Source: Scilla litardierei
Taxonomy: Eukaryota > Streptophyta > Magnoliopsida > Asparagales > Asparagaceae
Assembly: GCA_030789695.1 (NCBI GenBank)
Contig: CM061132.1
Location: forward strand, 159,446,817 to 159,510,816
Length of the DNA stretch: 64,000 nucleotides
Reading direction: 5' to 3'
In this document: piece after piece, positions 33,481 through 45,827 of the stretch
Position numbering within the stretch: the stretch's first letter is position 1
Layout of the letters: every line of letters begins with the position of its first letter
The notes under the pieces: model-generated
Database searches by the model: none
The model's input: the letters and a program-made list of their open reading frames with translations, nothing else
Told to the model about the DNA's origin: nothing
Made by a program: the position numbers and the translations under genes

Positions 33481-34942
33481 CTCTTACTCGTCCTCGAGGA
33501 AGACAAGTAAAAAGCAAACCCGGTGGATAAAGATAAAGAAAACGGCGGAAAGGCGGAAAATGGAAAACGAACAACAAAATAGAAATCGAAGAGGGAAGTT
33601 GCTAGATCATTTTTCTCAGGACGTGGGTTTTGCTTACTCATATAGCACGCATCGAATATAAAACACATGTCAGAGACTTTTATTTTGATATCATAGTATA
33701 ATGGCGCATTTGAAATAGAAAACCCAAGAATCTCAATGTAGCATGAAAAAAATGGAATAATTCTAAGATTAACATCGTCTGAAGCATCTAAAGCGGTATA
33801 CAATATCGTAGATCACACACTTTTCAATTGAATGCTTTCTATAAGGAGTATAATAGATATCACACGATAGAGTAGTAAGAATAGAAAAAGTGCGGTTTTC
33901 ATGAAGTGAATGCTAAGCGTAGATTTCCAGATTTCGTAAAACTTTAGCAATCTCACCGAGTATAGAATATTACTTAGCCTAGGTTGTCATGCACCGTCAA
34001 GTAGTCACTCTCTCACACATCGTTGGATTCTCTCCCCCAAGCTTATCTATAAGCGTGGTGGCATATACAAAACGATACTTACATCCCCGTTTCTTATGAA
34101 GCTCCAAAAGTCAAAAATAAAACAAAAGAGGGAAGAAAGAGACGAAGTATATGAGATGGGATCGTTTTCGAACTACTTTTCTCTTTTCTTTTCTTATTCT
34201 CAAATCTTTTTCTTTTTCTTTTTTTTCTTTTCTTTTTTTCTTTTTTTTCTTTTCTTTTTTCTTTTTTTATAGTATATATACACAATGATCCCAAATCAAA
34301 GAGAAGGATATACAAGTATTTTTTTCTTTGGATTTTGGGGAATTTGGAGCATGTGATTTTAATAACGGGGGAATGCCAATAATAGAATCGCTAAGGGGAG
34401 ATTCACCAATGAATTTAAAATAGAGAAATAATGTTCAAGATATGTGGAGAAAGAAATAAATGTATCTCTCAGTTCACTCTATAGGACGTGCATGACAACT
34501 TCAGCAGGGTAATATAATCTACTCAGTTTAATCTCAAAAAGTAAACTAATCCAGATTTATCATTGCTAGCAACAATTCAATCAACCTGAAGTGAAGCGTA
34601 CAAATCATGCAAATAGAAGTGATATGAGAGAAAGGAAAGCAGTACTCCAGATATAAGCATCATTGCGTGAATCTTGGTGTGTTTTCTACGATAGCATACA
34701 TATGAATCATCAGACATCAGCTAATAATAGAATTTCATCCATTTTCATACACCAAAAGAGAGTGGGTTACTATTTCTAAATGCAAAGCAGAACATATCAT
34801 ATGATATCAGAAATAAGAGGCTATGACATGACAAGTATAGCATGCATATGGAGAAAAGCTAACACCATGTCATCATCATCACAGAAAAGTCATCTCAAGC
34901 AAAAGATGAAAGAAATAAAGATAAACGAAAGATAAAAACTAT
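33481..34942 (-). other. 3' noncoding region of C
   Basis: No credible gene. It contains a second purine tract at about 34033 and a long CT-rich run on the plus strand (34175-34270, CTTTTCTTTTTTT-like) that is purine-rich on the minus strand. Confidence 0.6.
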
Positions 34943-37468
34943 TTACAATGCAACACACAAGAAAAATAAGAAAAACGTGATGCATGGTAAAAAAAATGAA
35001 AAAGTGATGAAAAAGTGAGTGATAAAGTGGAAAAACGTGGGAAAACTAAAAATAAAGGGTGACAAAAGCAAAAAGCGTGAGAACTCACTCCCCCAAGCTA
35101 AAGTGCACAGTGTCCTCAATGTGCGAAGTGTGGCACACCGAGAGACGTGTAATGGGAGGGGGTGGGTAAGCATGCATGATAAAAAGAAATAAAAAATAAC
35201 AAAATGAAAAATATGATGCGAATGTGATGCATGCAAGGACAAGAGTGATGCAAAAATGTGTGTGTCACCAAAAATACTCTCCCTCACTCCCGAAAAAGGA
35301 TATAGAATGAGATGATCAAAATGTGGACAAAAATAGCGAGGGGAGGGGGAGGCAGAAATCATTAGGACCACGCAGAGAATGGGCAGCATATCGACAAAAA
35401 TCGGAGGCATCAAGGGTGTGCCTAAGCTGGTGGTGCTGCGCCATCTCCGTCCTGAGGCGGAGGTGGGGGTGGTGGAGGACGTGGAACAGTCTGCTGGGTG
35501 GGTGGGGGGTCGTGGTAGTCGCTCGAGAATCTGGGTCAAGCAATAGTGAATGCTGGGAAGTAGCTCAAGGCGGTGCTGCATGGCGGTGACTGTGGAAGAC
35601 AAAGCCCTAAAATCTCCCCGGAGTCCACTCAACCCCCCCTCAAGAGCGCAAACGCTCTGAACTAAGGCGTCAGGGGGTGGTGGAGTGGAGGGATGGACAG
35701 GTCTAGGCTGAGCTGGTCGGGGCTGTCTAATACGGGCGGTGTAGGTGATCGGGACAGCAGGCATGGGTGGTAAGGATGTTGTGCTCACTAGTGGATGCCC
35801 AGTCTCAGTGCGAGGCTGGGACGCAGGCTGGTGTGAGGTGGAAGTAGCGACAGTGGGGGTGGAAGACAAAATCGGTGACGATGCGACAAGGGAGGTCAGT
35901 GACACAGACGTGGGGATAGACGTCACGACACTCTCAGATAGAACAGCTACGGTGGAGACAGAAGGGTCAACCGCTGGGGAGGAAGTGTGGGGTCCAAAAG
36001 GTGAAACCCCAGCGGAGATCATACTGGCCATGGTCTCCACGATGGCAGTGAAAGAAGGCTCGCTGCTCTCAAGTATGGTGGGTGGACGCTCGGGTAGCAG
36101 AGAGGTGAGTGGCTCAACCGACAAGGGCACAGTAGTGGTGGTGGAAGTGGTAGACGTGGTGGGTGTAGGCTCAGCAAGTGTACTCCCGACACTGGCAGAA
36201 GTGGAGACAGAAGTGTCGGGAGCGGCAGAAAGTACAGGCTCAGGCTGAGGGAACACAGGGTCAGCTGGCGGTGCAGGGCGTGCAGTTGGTGCAGGCTCAG
36301 CTCCCTCGGCCTCTAGGACGTAGGCGGCGGGGATCAGGAGATCCATCATCGGAAGCCAGTCGTCGTGTGCTGGTCCTAAGTGTGTCCGAGCGGGGCTCGA
36401 AAGGATCATGTAGTCAGCACCGTACGGACCGTGCAACCAAACCCAGTGCCGCTGGCCGTGCAGACGAAGCATCTTCATCCGGGCCATGACGTCTATCGAT
36501 AATGCAGTGGGGCCCGGGGCTCGTCGCAGGTCAGCCGGAAGGTCCTCGCCCGTCATCAGGGCTAGCAGGGTGATCAGGCCGCCGCAACATATCGGGGAGC
36601 GAGCGCCCACCGATACGATGATGCGGTCCAAAAACCAGCTAGCGACGTCAATCTCAACGATGGGGACCAACATAACGCAATCCCTATCAAGAACTCTGGG
36701 GGCGAGTCATCGCGTAGAGCATATAGAGCTCAGGCGTAGACATCGTCCCATGCTCGTACCTCGCAAGAAAGGTGGTCGGCATAAGGCGCTGTGCTATGCG
36801 GAAGCAGGGGTGGACTATGGTCGAGGCCTTGGCCCTACTAGGGTCAAAGGCCTGAGGCAAACATGTGATCCTGGCCCAGAAGGCGTGTGAATCGAAGGAT
36901 GGGGGAGGGATGTGTGTGGGGCGTAGGCTCGGTCGGGTGTGGGGAATGCGGGCCACTGAAAGAATGCCCTATGCATATCAAGAGTGATCTGACACTCTCG
37001 ATCCATGAGTCAGAATGAGAATCCCTCAGCGGTCCGGGCGATCGAGCTGAGCACCTCGAGTGTCGGACGAACGTAGGTGTCCGCCGACGCAGAAAGAAAG
37101 TCTCGCCAACACATGTTGTCGTACAACGTGAGCATCCCCTCTAGTACCCCCAGGCGGTCTAGGTCAGCAAGGTGTGCGAACCTGGAGGGCACTATCGAGC
37201 ACTGGGAGATACGCTCAAAAGCGATGCGATGTGCGTCGTTTCGGAACGTAATACCCAGCGGCCCGACGATAGGAGCCGGTGGTGGCTGAGGGTGGATGGG
37301 ATCGGCTGGGAGTGGCTGTGGGTGGACTGGGTCGGCTGGCTGTGGCTGTGTGGGGTGAGGTGGTGTAGGCGATGGAGAGTCCTCAACCTCATGGGAGGGG
37401 CCGGGCTCATCCGGCCGGTTCCGCTTGGCGGAAGCTCCCCGAGTGCGTGGTCGTGTGCGGGGCGGCAT
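34943..37468 (-). pseudogene. Env-like / Athila third ORF of C, disrupted
   Basis: Starts MPPRTRPRTRG at 37468. A Pro-rich N-terminus is followed by RISQCSIVPSRFAHLADLD, LGVLEGML and ADTYVRPTLEVLSSI, a pattern I recognise from Athila ORFs (PF03078-like). The frame meets TGA at 37010-37012. The likely coding frame shifts (36687-36956: FDPSRAKASTIVHPC, RLMPTTFLARYEHGTMS), then returns from about 36673 (GGLITLLALMTGEDLPADLRR) into a Ser/Thr/Pro-rich tail. Another shift near 35480 is likely, since an alternative frame gives a Pro-run and stops near 35425. The Phe-rich end of the longest ORF is then untranslated DNA, not a membrane anchor. Function unknown; envelope role unproven. Confidence 0.7.
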
Positions 37469-38372
37469 GTGCGGCCCGAGTGCTCACCCAACAAGTAAAA
37501 CACGGCGTGCCAGAATAAATGGAACGATGGTACCTGAACACGCCGTGAGAGCAAAACAACAGATGCGTGCGAAGGCGTCGCCTCCACTAAGCCAAAAGCG
37601 CGTCCTGGAAGCTCCACTAAGCTCCCCTAATCTCCCCAAGATAGCCTACACATCAAACACGAATATCAGCGTGTAAAATTCAAAATACATGGGGGGTTAG
37701 GGGTATAATAGATAGATAAAGAAATTAATTTGATTTAGGGGCTCGATTAGTGCACGGATCGTCGAAAATACGAGAAAATGGAGAAAACGGGCGAAAAGGG
37801 GGTTACAGGAGGTCGGCCGACGGCGAGGGAGTCGCCGGCGGTGAGGGGGTGGTCGGCGGTCGGCGGTCGACGCTCGGCTGTCGGCGGTCGGCGGTCGAGG
37901 GTGGCGTTCGGGCGAGGGGGATGTCGCAGCGGGCGAGCGAGGAGAAATCGCACGCGGGCTCGGGCAATTTGGGGGAATGACGTTTCGAATTCCGCACCGA
38001 GCCCGCTGCGCCTTATATAGGAGAGGTTACGACTCGGCCGAGTAACAGTATCGCTCGGCCGAGTGATCGTAACGAAAAATATTTTCAAAAACTCCTCCCC
38101 ACATACGACTCGGCCGAGTGTCTTTGCCACCCTCAGCCGAGTGGAAAAAGTCTATTCGACCGAGTGGCACAAGTTACTCGGCAATACTCGCCCTAGGAGC
38201 GTATCAGTTTCACTCGGTCGAGTGAAGATATATACTCGGTCGAGTGGCAAATTATTCTGAAATCGAAAAAAGAACAGAGAGTTGGGTGCAGCAGACTTCC
38301 ATCGTTGGTGCGCCACTCGGGAGGACGACGTTGGTGGCTCGGCCGAGTGGCTATGGTACTCGACCGAGTGAG
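37469..38372 (-). promoter_or_regulatory. Probable internal promoter and leader before the env-like ORF of C
   Basis: Minus-strand order: CTCGGCCGAG-type array (38372 to 38031) including the LTR-type flank ACAGAGAGTTGGG (38274-38286 on the plus strand); TATATAAGG (38012-38020); a C-rich leader with CCGCCGACCGCCGAC repeats (about 37800-37900); ATG at 37468. The arrangement repeats that of U3 in the LTR of C. No pol frame covers it. Promoter activity is inferred. Confidence 0.6.
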
Positions 38373-38639
38373 GCTCTGTTCTCTGCTGTGATGCTCCGTT
38401 TTGGCTCTAATCTCTGTTTTTCTTTCTCCAGTTGATTTCTTCCTTCTCCTAAGCCTTGAGCGCATTCCTGGAGCGCTCTTCTTTGCCTTAGTCATCCTCC
38501 ATTTGATAGATATCCTGTTCTCCTCTCCTGTCAAAGAAAATAGGACCCGTTGTCAAAATTTTTCGGGCGAACGACTCAAAAACACTAATAAAATCTAAAA
38601 CAAAAAATAAAAACCAAAAATAGAAAAACGCGATAACCG

Positions 38640-38655
38640 TCGGGTTGCCTCCCGA
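38640..38655 (-). other. Conserved hairpin downstream of Athila pol
   Basis: Minus strand TCGGGAGGCAACCCGA: 5-bp stem, loop AGGCAA, preceded by AGCGCTTG. A GGGAGGCAACCC element after pol is a feature I recall from Athila-type elements. Its role is unknown to me. 38373-38639 shows nothing else notable. Confidence 0.6.
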
Positions 38656-38701
38656 CAAGCGCTCGTTTTAGGTCTTGAGCTCGACCCCTATTGATTTTCA
38701 A

Positions 38702-41700
38702 TTAACGCTTGATGTTGGGTGCATACGAGATGCACCCATCGAACTTGCTTGGAAGACCACTCAGATTTGGATCATGGTGGTGTGAGGTCTTCCTCAGCGC
38801 CCCTTCGTCATGGGCGATGTTGGGGGGTGGCTCCCCCAAGCTAGAGCTTGCTCCGGTCTTCCTCTTCACCGGTGACACCGATTGTCGTATCGGTGGAGCT
38901 TTCTTCGGAGTCCTCAACTTCGAGAGCTTGCAGAGCTCCCGTATTCTTGCGACATCAGCGTCGCCATCATCAATTGCCATGGAGATATCGGGGGAGTGCT
39001 CCATCTTCTCTTCTTCGGCCAAGTCTAGGCCTTCTTCAAAGCTATCTTCGTGGGGTGCGCCGATGGAATGGGGGATCGCCTCTTCAATGACCTCATCAAG
39101 GAGGTATGAAAGGTCGTCCGACCGTCCCTTGAGTAGATATATTATATTTACCTCGCCCATAGGGACTCCTTCGGAATATTGCTTTAGACGTTGCCCATTC
39201 ACCTTGAAAGTGGCTCCGTCTTTCCCTTCCAATTCAAATGCTCCTCCCGGTTGTATGCGCTTGATGGTGAAAGGTCCGGACCACCGTGACCTCAACTTTC
39301 CGGGGAATAGTCGGATTCGAGAATTATATAGCAAGACCTTGTCTCCGACCTTGAAGTCCGTGACTTTTATGCGGGCATCGTGGAGAATCTTGGTCCTTTC
39401 TTTGTAAATTCTTGAGCTCTCGTATGCATCTCTTCTAATTTCGTCAAGCTCATTGATGTCCAAGAGTCGCCTCACCGCCGCACTCTTATAGTCATAATTG
39501 ATGGTCTTAATGGCCCAATACGCGTGGTGCTCCAACTCTACTGATAGATGACAAGCCTTCCCATAGACGAGTCAGAACGGTGTGGTGCCAATAGGAGTTT
39601 GAAAGGCCATGCGATACGCCCATAGGGCATCGTTTAGCTTCATGGACCAATCTTTTCTAGATCGATCTATGGTCTTTTCAAGAATTTGCTTGCTTTCTCT
39701 ATTTGAAACTTCCACTTGTCCGCTCGTTTGAGGGTAGTAGGCCATTCCAATCCTATGGTTTACCCCGTACTTCTTCAACATAGCTTCAAATTTGTTTTCT
39801 ATAAAGTGACGTCCTCCGTCGCTTATCAAAGTACGGGGCACCCCAAAGCGCAGGAAAATATTCTGCTTAAAAAACTTTGAGACAACCCTTGCGTCATTGG
39901 TAGGGGTGGCGATGGCTTCTACCCATTTGGAGACGTAGTCCACGGCCAACAAGATATACTTGTTACCCTTGCTTGACGGAAATGGTCCCATGAAGTCCAC
40001 TCCCCAACAATCAAAGAGCTCAATCTCAAGAATGGGCTTCATTGGAATCTCATTTCGTTTCGAAATATTCCCGGTTCGTTGGCATCTATCGCACGCCTTG
40101 ACGAAGTCGTGCGTGTCTCTGAACATGGTTGGCCAAAAGAATCCACTCTGCAATATCTTAGCGTTAGTCTTAGAAGCGGCGTGATGACCCCCGCATGGCA
40201 TACCATGGCAATGCAGGATGATGGAGGTGGCCTCCTCCTTAGAGATACATCTCCGGATAACCCCATCCTTGCATATCTTAAAGAGATACGGATCTTCCCA
40301 GAAATAGCTACGGACCTCATGCATAAATCTCCTCTTTTGCTGTGTGGGCATCCCGCATGGTTTAATCTCACAGGCCAAGTAATTGACATAGTCTGCATAC
40401 CAAGGAACTTCACCGGGCCTTATGGCATATAGCCTCTCATCAACAAAGGAGTCATCGATGGGCAAACTTTCGTCCTCCTTGTCACGAATAAGTCTAGACA
40501 AATGGTCCGCCACAACGTTGTCAGTATCCTTCTTATCTCTGATTTCCAAATCAAATTCTTGCAATAGAAGTATCCACCTAATCAACCTGGGTTTGGCCTC
40601 TTTATTGTTTAAGAGATACTTCAATGCCGCATGGTCAGTGTGGATAATTACCTTGGATCCAAGGAGATATGAGCGGAACTTTTCAATGGAGTACACGACC
40701 GCTAGAAGCTCTTTCTCCGTAGTTGTGTAATTTTTCTGTGCGTCATCCAACGTTTTGCTTGCATAGAATATTGCATGAAGCTTCCTATCTTTCCTTTGCC
40801 CCAATACCGCTCCAATTGCTTGGTCACCTGCATCACACATGAGTTCAAAGGGAAGGCTCCAATCCGGTGGCTGGATGATGGGCGCAGAAATTAGTGACTC
40901 CTTCAATGTATTGAAGGCCTGCAAGCATTCACCTGAAAAAACAAACGGAGCATCTTTAGCAAGCAAGGAAGTAAGAGGTCGGGCAATCAAGGCGAAATCC
41001 TTGATAAAGCGGCGGTAAAACCCCGCATGACCAAGAAAGCCTCTAATGCCCTTGACATTAATAGGAGGAGGGAGTTTCTCGATTACCTCAATCTTTGCCT
41101 TATCTACCTCAATTCCTCTCGAGGAGACAATGTGCCCAAGAACTATACCTTCCGTGACCATGAAGTGACATTTCTCCCAATTTAGAGTTAGATTATTTTG
41201 TTGGCACCTTTTGAGAACTTTAGTAAGATTAGCCAAACAAGAATCAAACTCGCTTCCATAAACCGAAAAATCATCCATAAAGACTTCCATAATATTTTAA
41301 ATGTAATCGGAAAATATGGATGTCATACATCTCTGAAAGGTGACGGGAGCATTACAAAGACCAAAGGGCATCCTACGGTAGGCATAGGTACCATAGGGAC
41401 AAGTGAAAGTGGTCTTTTCTTGGTCATCCTCGTGCAAAGGGATTTGAAAAAACCCCGAATACCCATCCAAATAAAAAAAGTATTTATGTTTAGCTAGGCG
41501 TTCAAGCATTTGATCAATGAAGGGCAATGGGTAATGGTCTTTTCGGGTGGCTTTATTTAGTTTCCTATAATCAATGCACATTCGCTATCCCGTGACAGTG
41601 CGTGTAGAAATGGGCTCTCCTTTATCATTTTTTATAACGGTCATCCCCCCTTTCTTGGGGACGACGTGAACATGGCTAACCCACCTACTATCGGAGATAG

Positions 41701-42378
41701 GATAAATAATACCGGCCTCAAGCAATTTTAGGATTTCCTTTTTCACTACATCTTTCATATTCGGGTTCAACCGCCTTTGAGGCTCAATGGAAGAGGCTTC
41801 AGTGTTTTCCAAGTGGATCCTATGCGTGCATAGCCTAGGGCTTATTCCCTTAAGATCAGAGATAGTGTAGCCAAGGACATCCTTGTGATCCCTAAGCACT
41901 TCTAATAGTTTTTCAAGTTGGTCTTGGCCAAGGTGGGCATTTACAATCACCGGGAAGGTCAATTTACTCCCCAAGAAAGCATACCTTAGATTCAGCGGTA
42001 ATTGTTTAAGCTCTACCTCAAAGGGTGCCGCACCCTCTACTTCGTCACCTTGTGTGAATTTGGCTTCTCCTTCAACATCTGAGTTTAGCTCACTCTCGAA
42101 TGGAGGCTCAGATGCGCCTCCTAGTGAGGACGGTGCATCGGAATAGACGCTCTCTGATTCTGCGCTTGCATCGATAGGACCACCACCTTGCTCCGGTTCA
42201 TTCCTGAGATCAAGAAATACGTCAGCAGATTCATAAATGCAAGGATGGGGGTCATAGAGTGTATCTCCCTGAATATCGGTTTGTTCGAAGTGTTCCTCGG
42301 GAGTGTAGTACTCTTCGACACATGTTTTATCGCCTTCAAAATATAGCTTGTCGTCCCTCACATCAACTCTGATATCGC
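38702..42378 (-). pseudogene. pol: Pol of C: RT, RNase H, integrase (Athila type), three nonsense codons
   Basis: One continuous minus-strand frame. From 42378: an acidic linker; RT entry (SLGSKLTFPVIV-like, HRIHLENTEAS, RRLNPNMKDVVKKEILKLL, PKKGGMTV, TRTVTG); then TAG at 41585-41587 where this family has Trp; CIDYRKLNKATRKDHYPLP; TAA at 41297-41299; [10 protein letters not shown] (catalytic FMDD); RNase H ([19 protein letters not shown]); zinc-binding [11 protein letters not shown]...CDRCQR; integrase [34 protein letters not shown] at 39572-39574 in place of Arg; then the integrase C-terminus, ending at 38702. Two of the stops fit C-to-T changes. The protease is missing. A is inserted upstream at 42378. 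Confidence 0.9.
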
Positions 42379-44818
42379 TGTCACGACCCGCTTCCATAAA
42401 ATGGAGGCGAGACGTGAATAGGTCCGCACGGGAGTGGAGCGGTGAAGCCCCAAACCCGATAAGCGTCAAATTAGTATAAGCAGGCCCCTGTAATTGCAAT
42501 CGAAACAACAACAATAATAATATGAGACGGATAAGAAACACCAATCCCAAAGTTTGTCCACAAAATATTCAACATCACAGAAAAGCCACCAGGCTAAAAG
42601 AAAGAGTCTAAGGGCCCAGAACAAGGCCAAACAAAAGCAACGACATAAAAGTATATGTGCCACGCACCGATAACAAAACAACTGTCTAACAAAAGTAAAG
42701 CACAACGGAGACACTAGGACTGGTCCCTAGTGTCCACGTACTCCCCGTCCAACACGGGCGCAAGCTCGGCGTCCGCAAACACCTCACCCTCAGCGAGCAA
42801 CTCAGGCTCAAGGTCTAACATGCGTCACCCAAAAGAGAAAGGGGCACATGTCAGCAAGTCTAAAAAGACTTGGGCAAGGAAACTGAAAGTGACTAACAAC
42901 CTAGCATTTAATTGTTAAACAATGGCATGACAGTTGAATATGATGCAACAGTTTAAAAGAGTGACAAGCATGCACGATGTAGCAAAAGCTACCAATTCAC
43001 TAATCACTTAACACTTAACACTTATCACTTAACACTTAACACTTGACACTTAACACTTAGTGCATAGAGAGTCCACTTACTGGCCAGCTCGTTTATCTCT
43101 ATCACTATCAATCACTTAAACACTAGAGATTTCACCTGCTGGCCGGAGTGGCGGATCAAGCCACTCGGGCTCAGTCCGCTTATCTCTTACCCCACCCACA
43201 TGTGACGAGCGTTGGGGTTTCCAACTCATTATGCTCGCTTCTGGTCACGAGCCAGGAAAATAAGTGTGTGTTGACATCCAAGCGTTGGGGTTTCCAACTA
43301 CAGGGCTCGCTTCTGGAACACGAGCCAGGAAACATGGGATTGTAGCGTGTGCTACGCAATCACGATAAATAATCACTATGCAATGCCATGAACAGATAAT
43401 TGCGTACCGTTAATGGAATTTAAACGTGACAGGCAAAATGCAATGATATGAACATATTCGCGTACCGATAATTTAAAGTAAACGTGACATATGAGCATGA
43501 TGGGGGTGACGGACCAAGCTTCGTTGTCAAGCTAGGTCAATGGCGTCTAAACGGCTATCCTTTCACCGTTTAGTCTCTTTTACGCTAAACAAGGGAAATG
43601 GCCTAAGACATGGCCCAAACCAAGAAATGCAAGTTTCACTTGCCTATCACCGGGGATGACGGTTACGAAAGTTCGTTTCCGCGGATGCTAGCCTACGGGG
43701 AATCGCTGTTATGGGGAACACTCATCAAAACACAAGTATTTTATTAGGGTATCATAAAAATTACAATAGGATAAGAAAACAACGGTAGATCGATTTCTTA
43801 CCGAGAGGAGGCGGAAGAAACACTCCGGGGAACCCTAGGACCAGATCTGGAAAGGATTGGGGAAGTTTGGAGAAACTATGGTTTTGGGGGATTTTGGGGT
43901 TTGATGAGATTTTTGGTGAGATTTTGGGGAAGATGAGTGGTAGATAGAGTGAATGGATGGATTGGATGATGGATTTAGGGCTTGGAATGAAGGATTGAAG
44001 CTTGGAGGAAGATGGGGGCTCAAGGGGGAAGATTTTAGGGTTTTGGATCGTGTTGAGGGAGAAGAAAACGTTTGGGTTGGGTTTAAATAGGCTAGGCTGG
44101 CGGCTGCCCAGAAATTAGGGTTTTAACACAGGTTAGTCGGTCAAAGAACAACCACTGACCGACTAGTTTGGAAACTAGTCGGTCGGTCGACCAACGTAGA
44201 CCGACTAAGTGTAAACAGTAACTTCTGAACGAAAATAGGATTTAGAGTTAGTCGGTCCATGAACAAGTACTGACCGACTAGTTTAGCAACTAGTCGGTCG
44301 ATGAACGCTCTTAGACCGACTAAGAGTAAACAGTAACTCAACTAAAATTAAGATGATGTGTTAGTCGGTTAAAGAAGCATTGCTGACCGACTAGTTTGCA
44401 ACCTAGTCGGTCAACCAACGTTCTTAGACCGACTAACGATAAACAGTAACTCCTGAGAAATTTAGAAAGCTCACTAGTCGGTCCAAGAAGGATTGCCGAC
44501 CGACTGGATCGTCATCTAGTCGGTCGGTGCCCCTTCTTACACCGGCTAATAAGCACCAAAAGTTCCGATACGGAGCGCGGAGCCCCGGGATCGATTCCTA
44601 AGACTCCTAGGCTTGATCTAATAGTTAGATATGACCGTTATGAAGCCCGTCACAAACGACGTACTTCAAAATCGACGCTCCTAAGGAAGAAACGAGAAAA
44701 TACGACGAATCGATCGAAAATGAAAGTTACGGAGACGAAAACCACACAAGAGGAGAAAATCCACCAAAACATATATTATATTATAATAAATTCAGATACA
44801 AGGAAACCAGTCGTTACA
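42379..44818 (-). mobile_element. 3' LTR of A
   Basis: 2,440 bp. Minus order: U3 with the TAGTCGGTC array (44134-44549), TATTTAAAC TATA-like box (about 44081-44089), leader. The rest holds a 53-bp direct duplication (43207-43259 and 43280-43332, GCGTTGGGGTTTCCAACT...GAGCCAGGAAA) and an ACTTAAC/ACTTATC short-repeat run (about 43003-43059). Confidence 0.93.
44134..44549. repeat. TAGTCGGTC/GACCGACTA array, A 3' LTR
   Basis: Four units of about 112 bp with the same four-motif architecture as in the copia elements E and F, including the spacer GTAAACAGTAACT. The 5' LTR copy is 60905-61320. It lies upstream of the TATA-like box on the minus strand. Confidence 0.92.
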
Positions 44819-44834
44819 TCCTCCCCAACTTAAG
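44819..44834 (-). other. Polypurine tract of A
   Basis: Minus strand CTTAAGTTGGGGAGGA before TGTAACGACTGG, preceded by CCGAGGACGGAATTTTT as in B and G. Confidence 0.82.
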
Positions 44835-44864
44835 AAAAATTCCGTCCTCGGAATTTCCGAATAC

Positions 44865-45767
44865 TCACGAGTCCGGAAACAAAAGTGGGAAACGCTCTCG
44901 CATCTCATCTTCTCTCTCCCAAGTGGACTCTCCCGGCGAATCGTGTCGCCACATCACCCTCACAAGATTGACAATCTTGTTCCGAAGCGATTTCTGACGC
45001 CTGTCCAGAATCTGCACTGGATACTGGTCATACGTCAAATCGGGGCGAACGGTAATCTCCGAAAAATCCACCGCATAAGACGGATCGCTAATGTATCGAC
45101 GAAGCTACGACACATGGAAAACATTGTGAACTCCTTCCAAAGATGGCGGCAAGGCCAAGCGATACGCTACCTCGCCAACCCTCTCCAAAACGTCAAATGT
45201 TCCAATGATTCGCGGGCTCAACTTCCCATGCTTCCCAAAACGAATCACACCACGATTCGGGGAAATCTTCAAGAACACATGGTCGCCCGGCTGAAACTCC
45301 AAAGGACGACGTTTAGCATCAGCCCAATGCTTAAAACGGTCCTGAGCAATCCTCAACCTCTCCCGAATATTCCTGACGATATCCACGGCCTCCACGATCA
45401 TCTCAGGTCCCAACAACTCCCGATCTCCAACGTCATCCCAACTCAATGGCGATCGACATTTCCTCCCATAAAGAGCGGCGAAAGGCGCCATGCCAATACT
45501 CGCCTGGAAGCTGTTGTTGTAGGAAAACTCTACCAGATGTAGATGGTCCTCCCACGAACCCTTGAAATCCAACATGCACGCCCTCAGCATGTCTTCCAAA
45601 ATCTGAATCGTCCTCTCGGACTGGCCATCCGTCTGCGGATGGTACGCCGTGCTGAAACTCAGACGCGTACCCAAGCTCTTCTGCAAACTCTGCCAGAACT
45701 GAGATGTGAACCTTGTGTCTCTGTCAGACACGATACTCACGGGGACTCCATGAAGTCACACAACTTC
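44865..45767 (-). pseudogene. Integrase exon 2 and chromodomain of A
   Basis: Begins at the splice acceptor TGCAG|GAA. The frame shows [28 protein letters not shown], the GPF-type basic region and a chromodomain end ([19 protein letters not shown]). It is broken by TGA at 45756-45758 (Arg in G, CGA-to-TGA type) and TAG at 45105-45107 (Gln in G, CAG-to-TAG type). It ends at TGA 44865-44867. Closely similar to the G protein. Confidence 0.9.
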
Positions 45768-45827
45768 CTGCACGATTCACGTTACATCACTATCCAAACT
45801 AGAAAAAAAAAGAAATAAAACGGAGAG

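Noticed and set aside
34943..35430. Phe-rich hydrophobic C-terminus of the longest ORF in C as an envelope membrane anchor
   Set aside because: An alternative frame ends in a Pro-run and a stop near 35425. The Phe-rich part is T-rich DNA read in frame after a likely frameshift.
38709..39407. 232-aa plus-strand ORF opposite the C integrase, and similar plus-strand ORFs at 55565-56230 and 56170-56739
   Set aside because: Antisense shadows of pol; the minus strand has the catalytic motifs.
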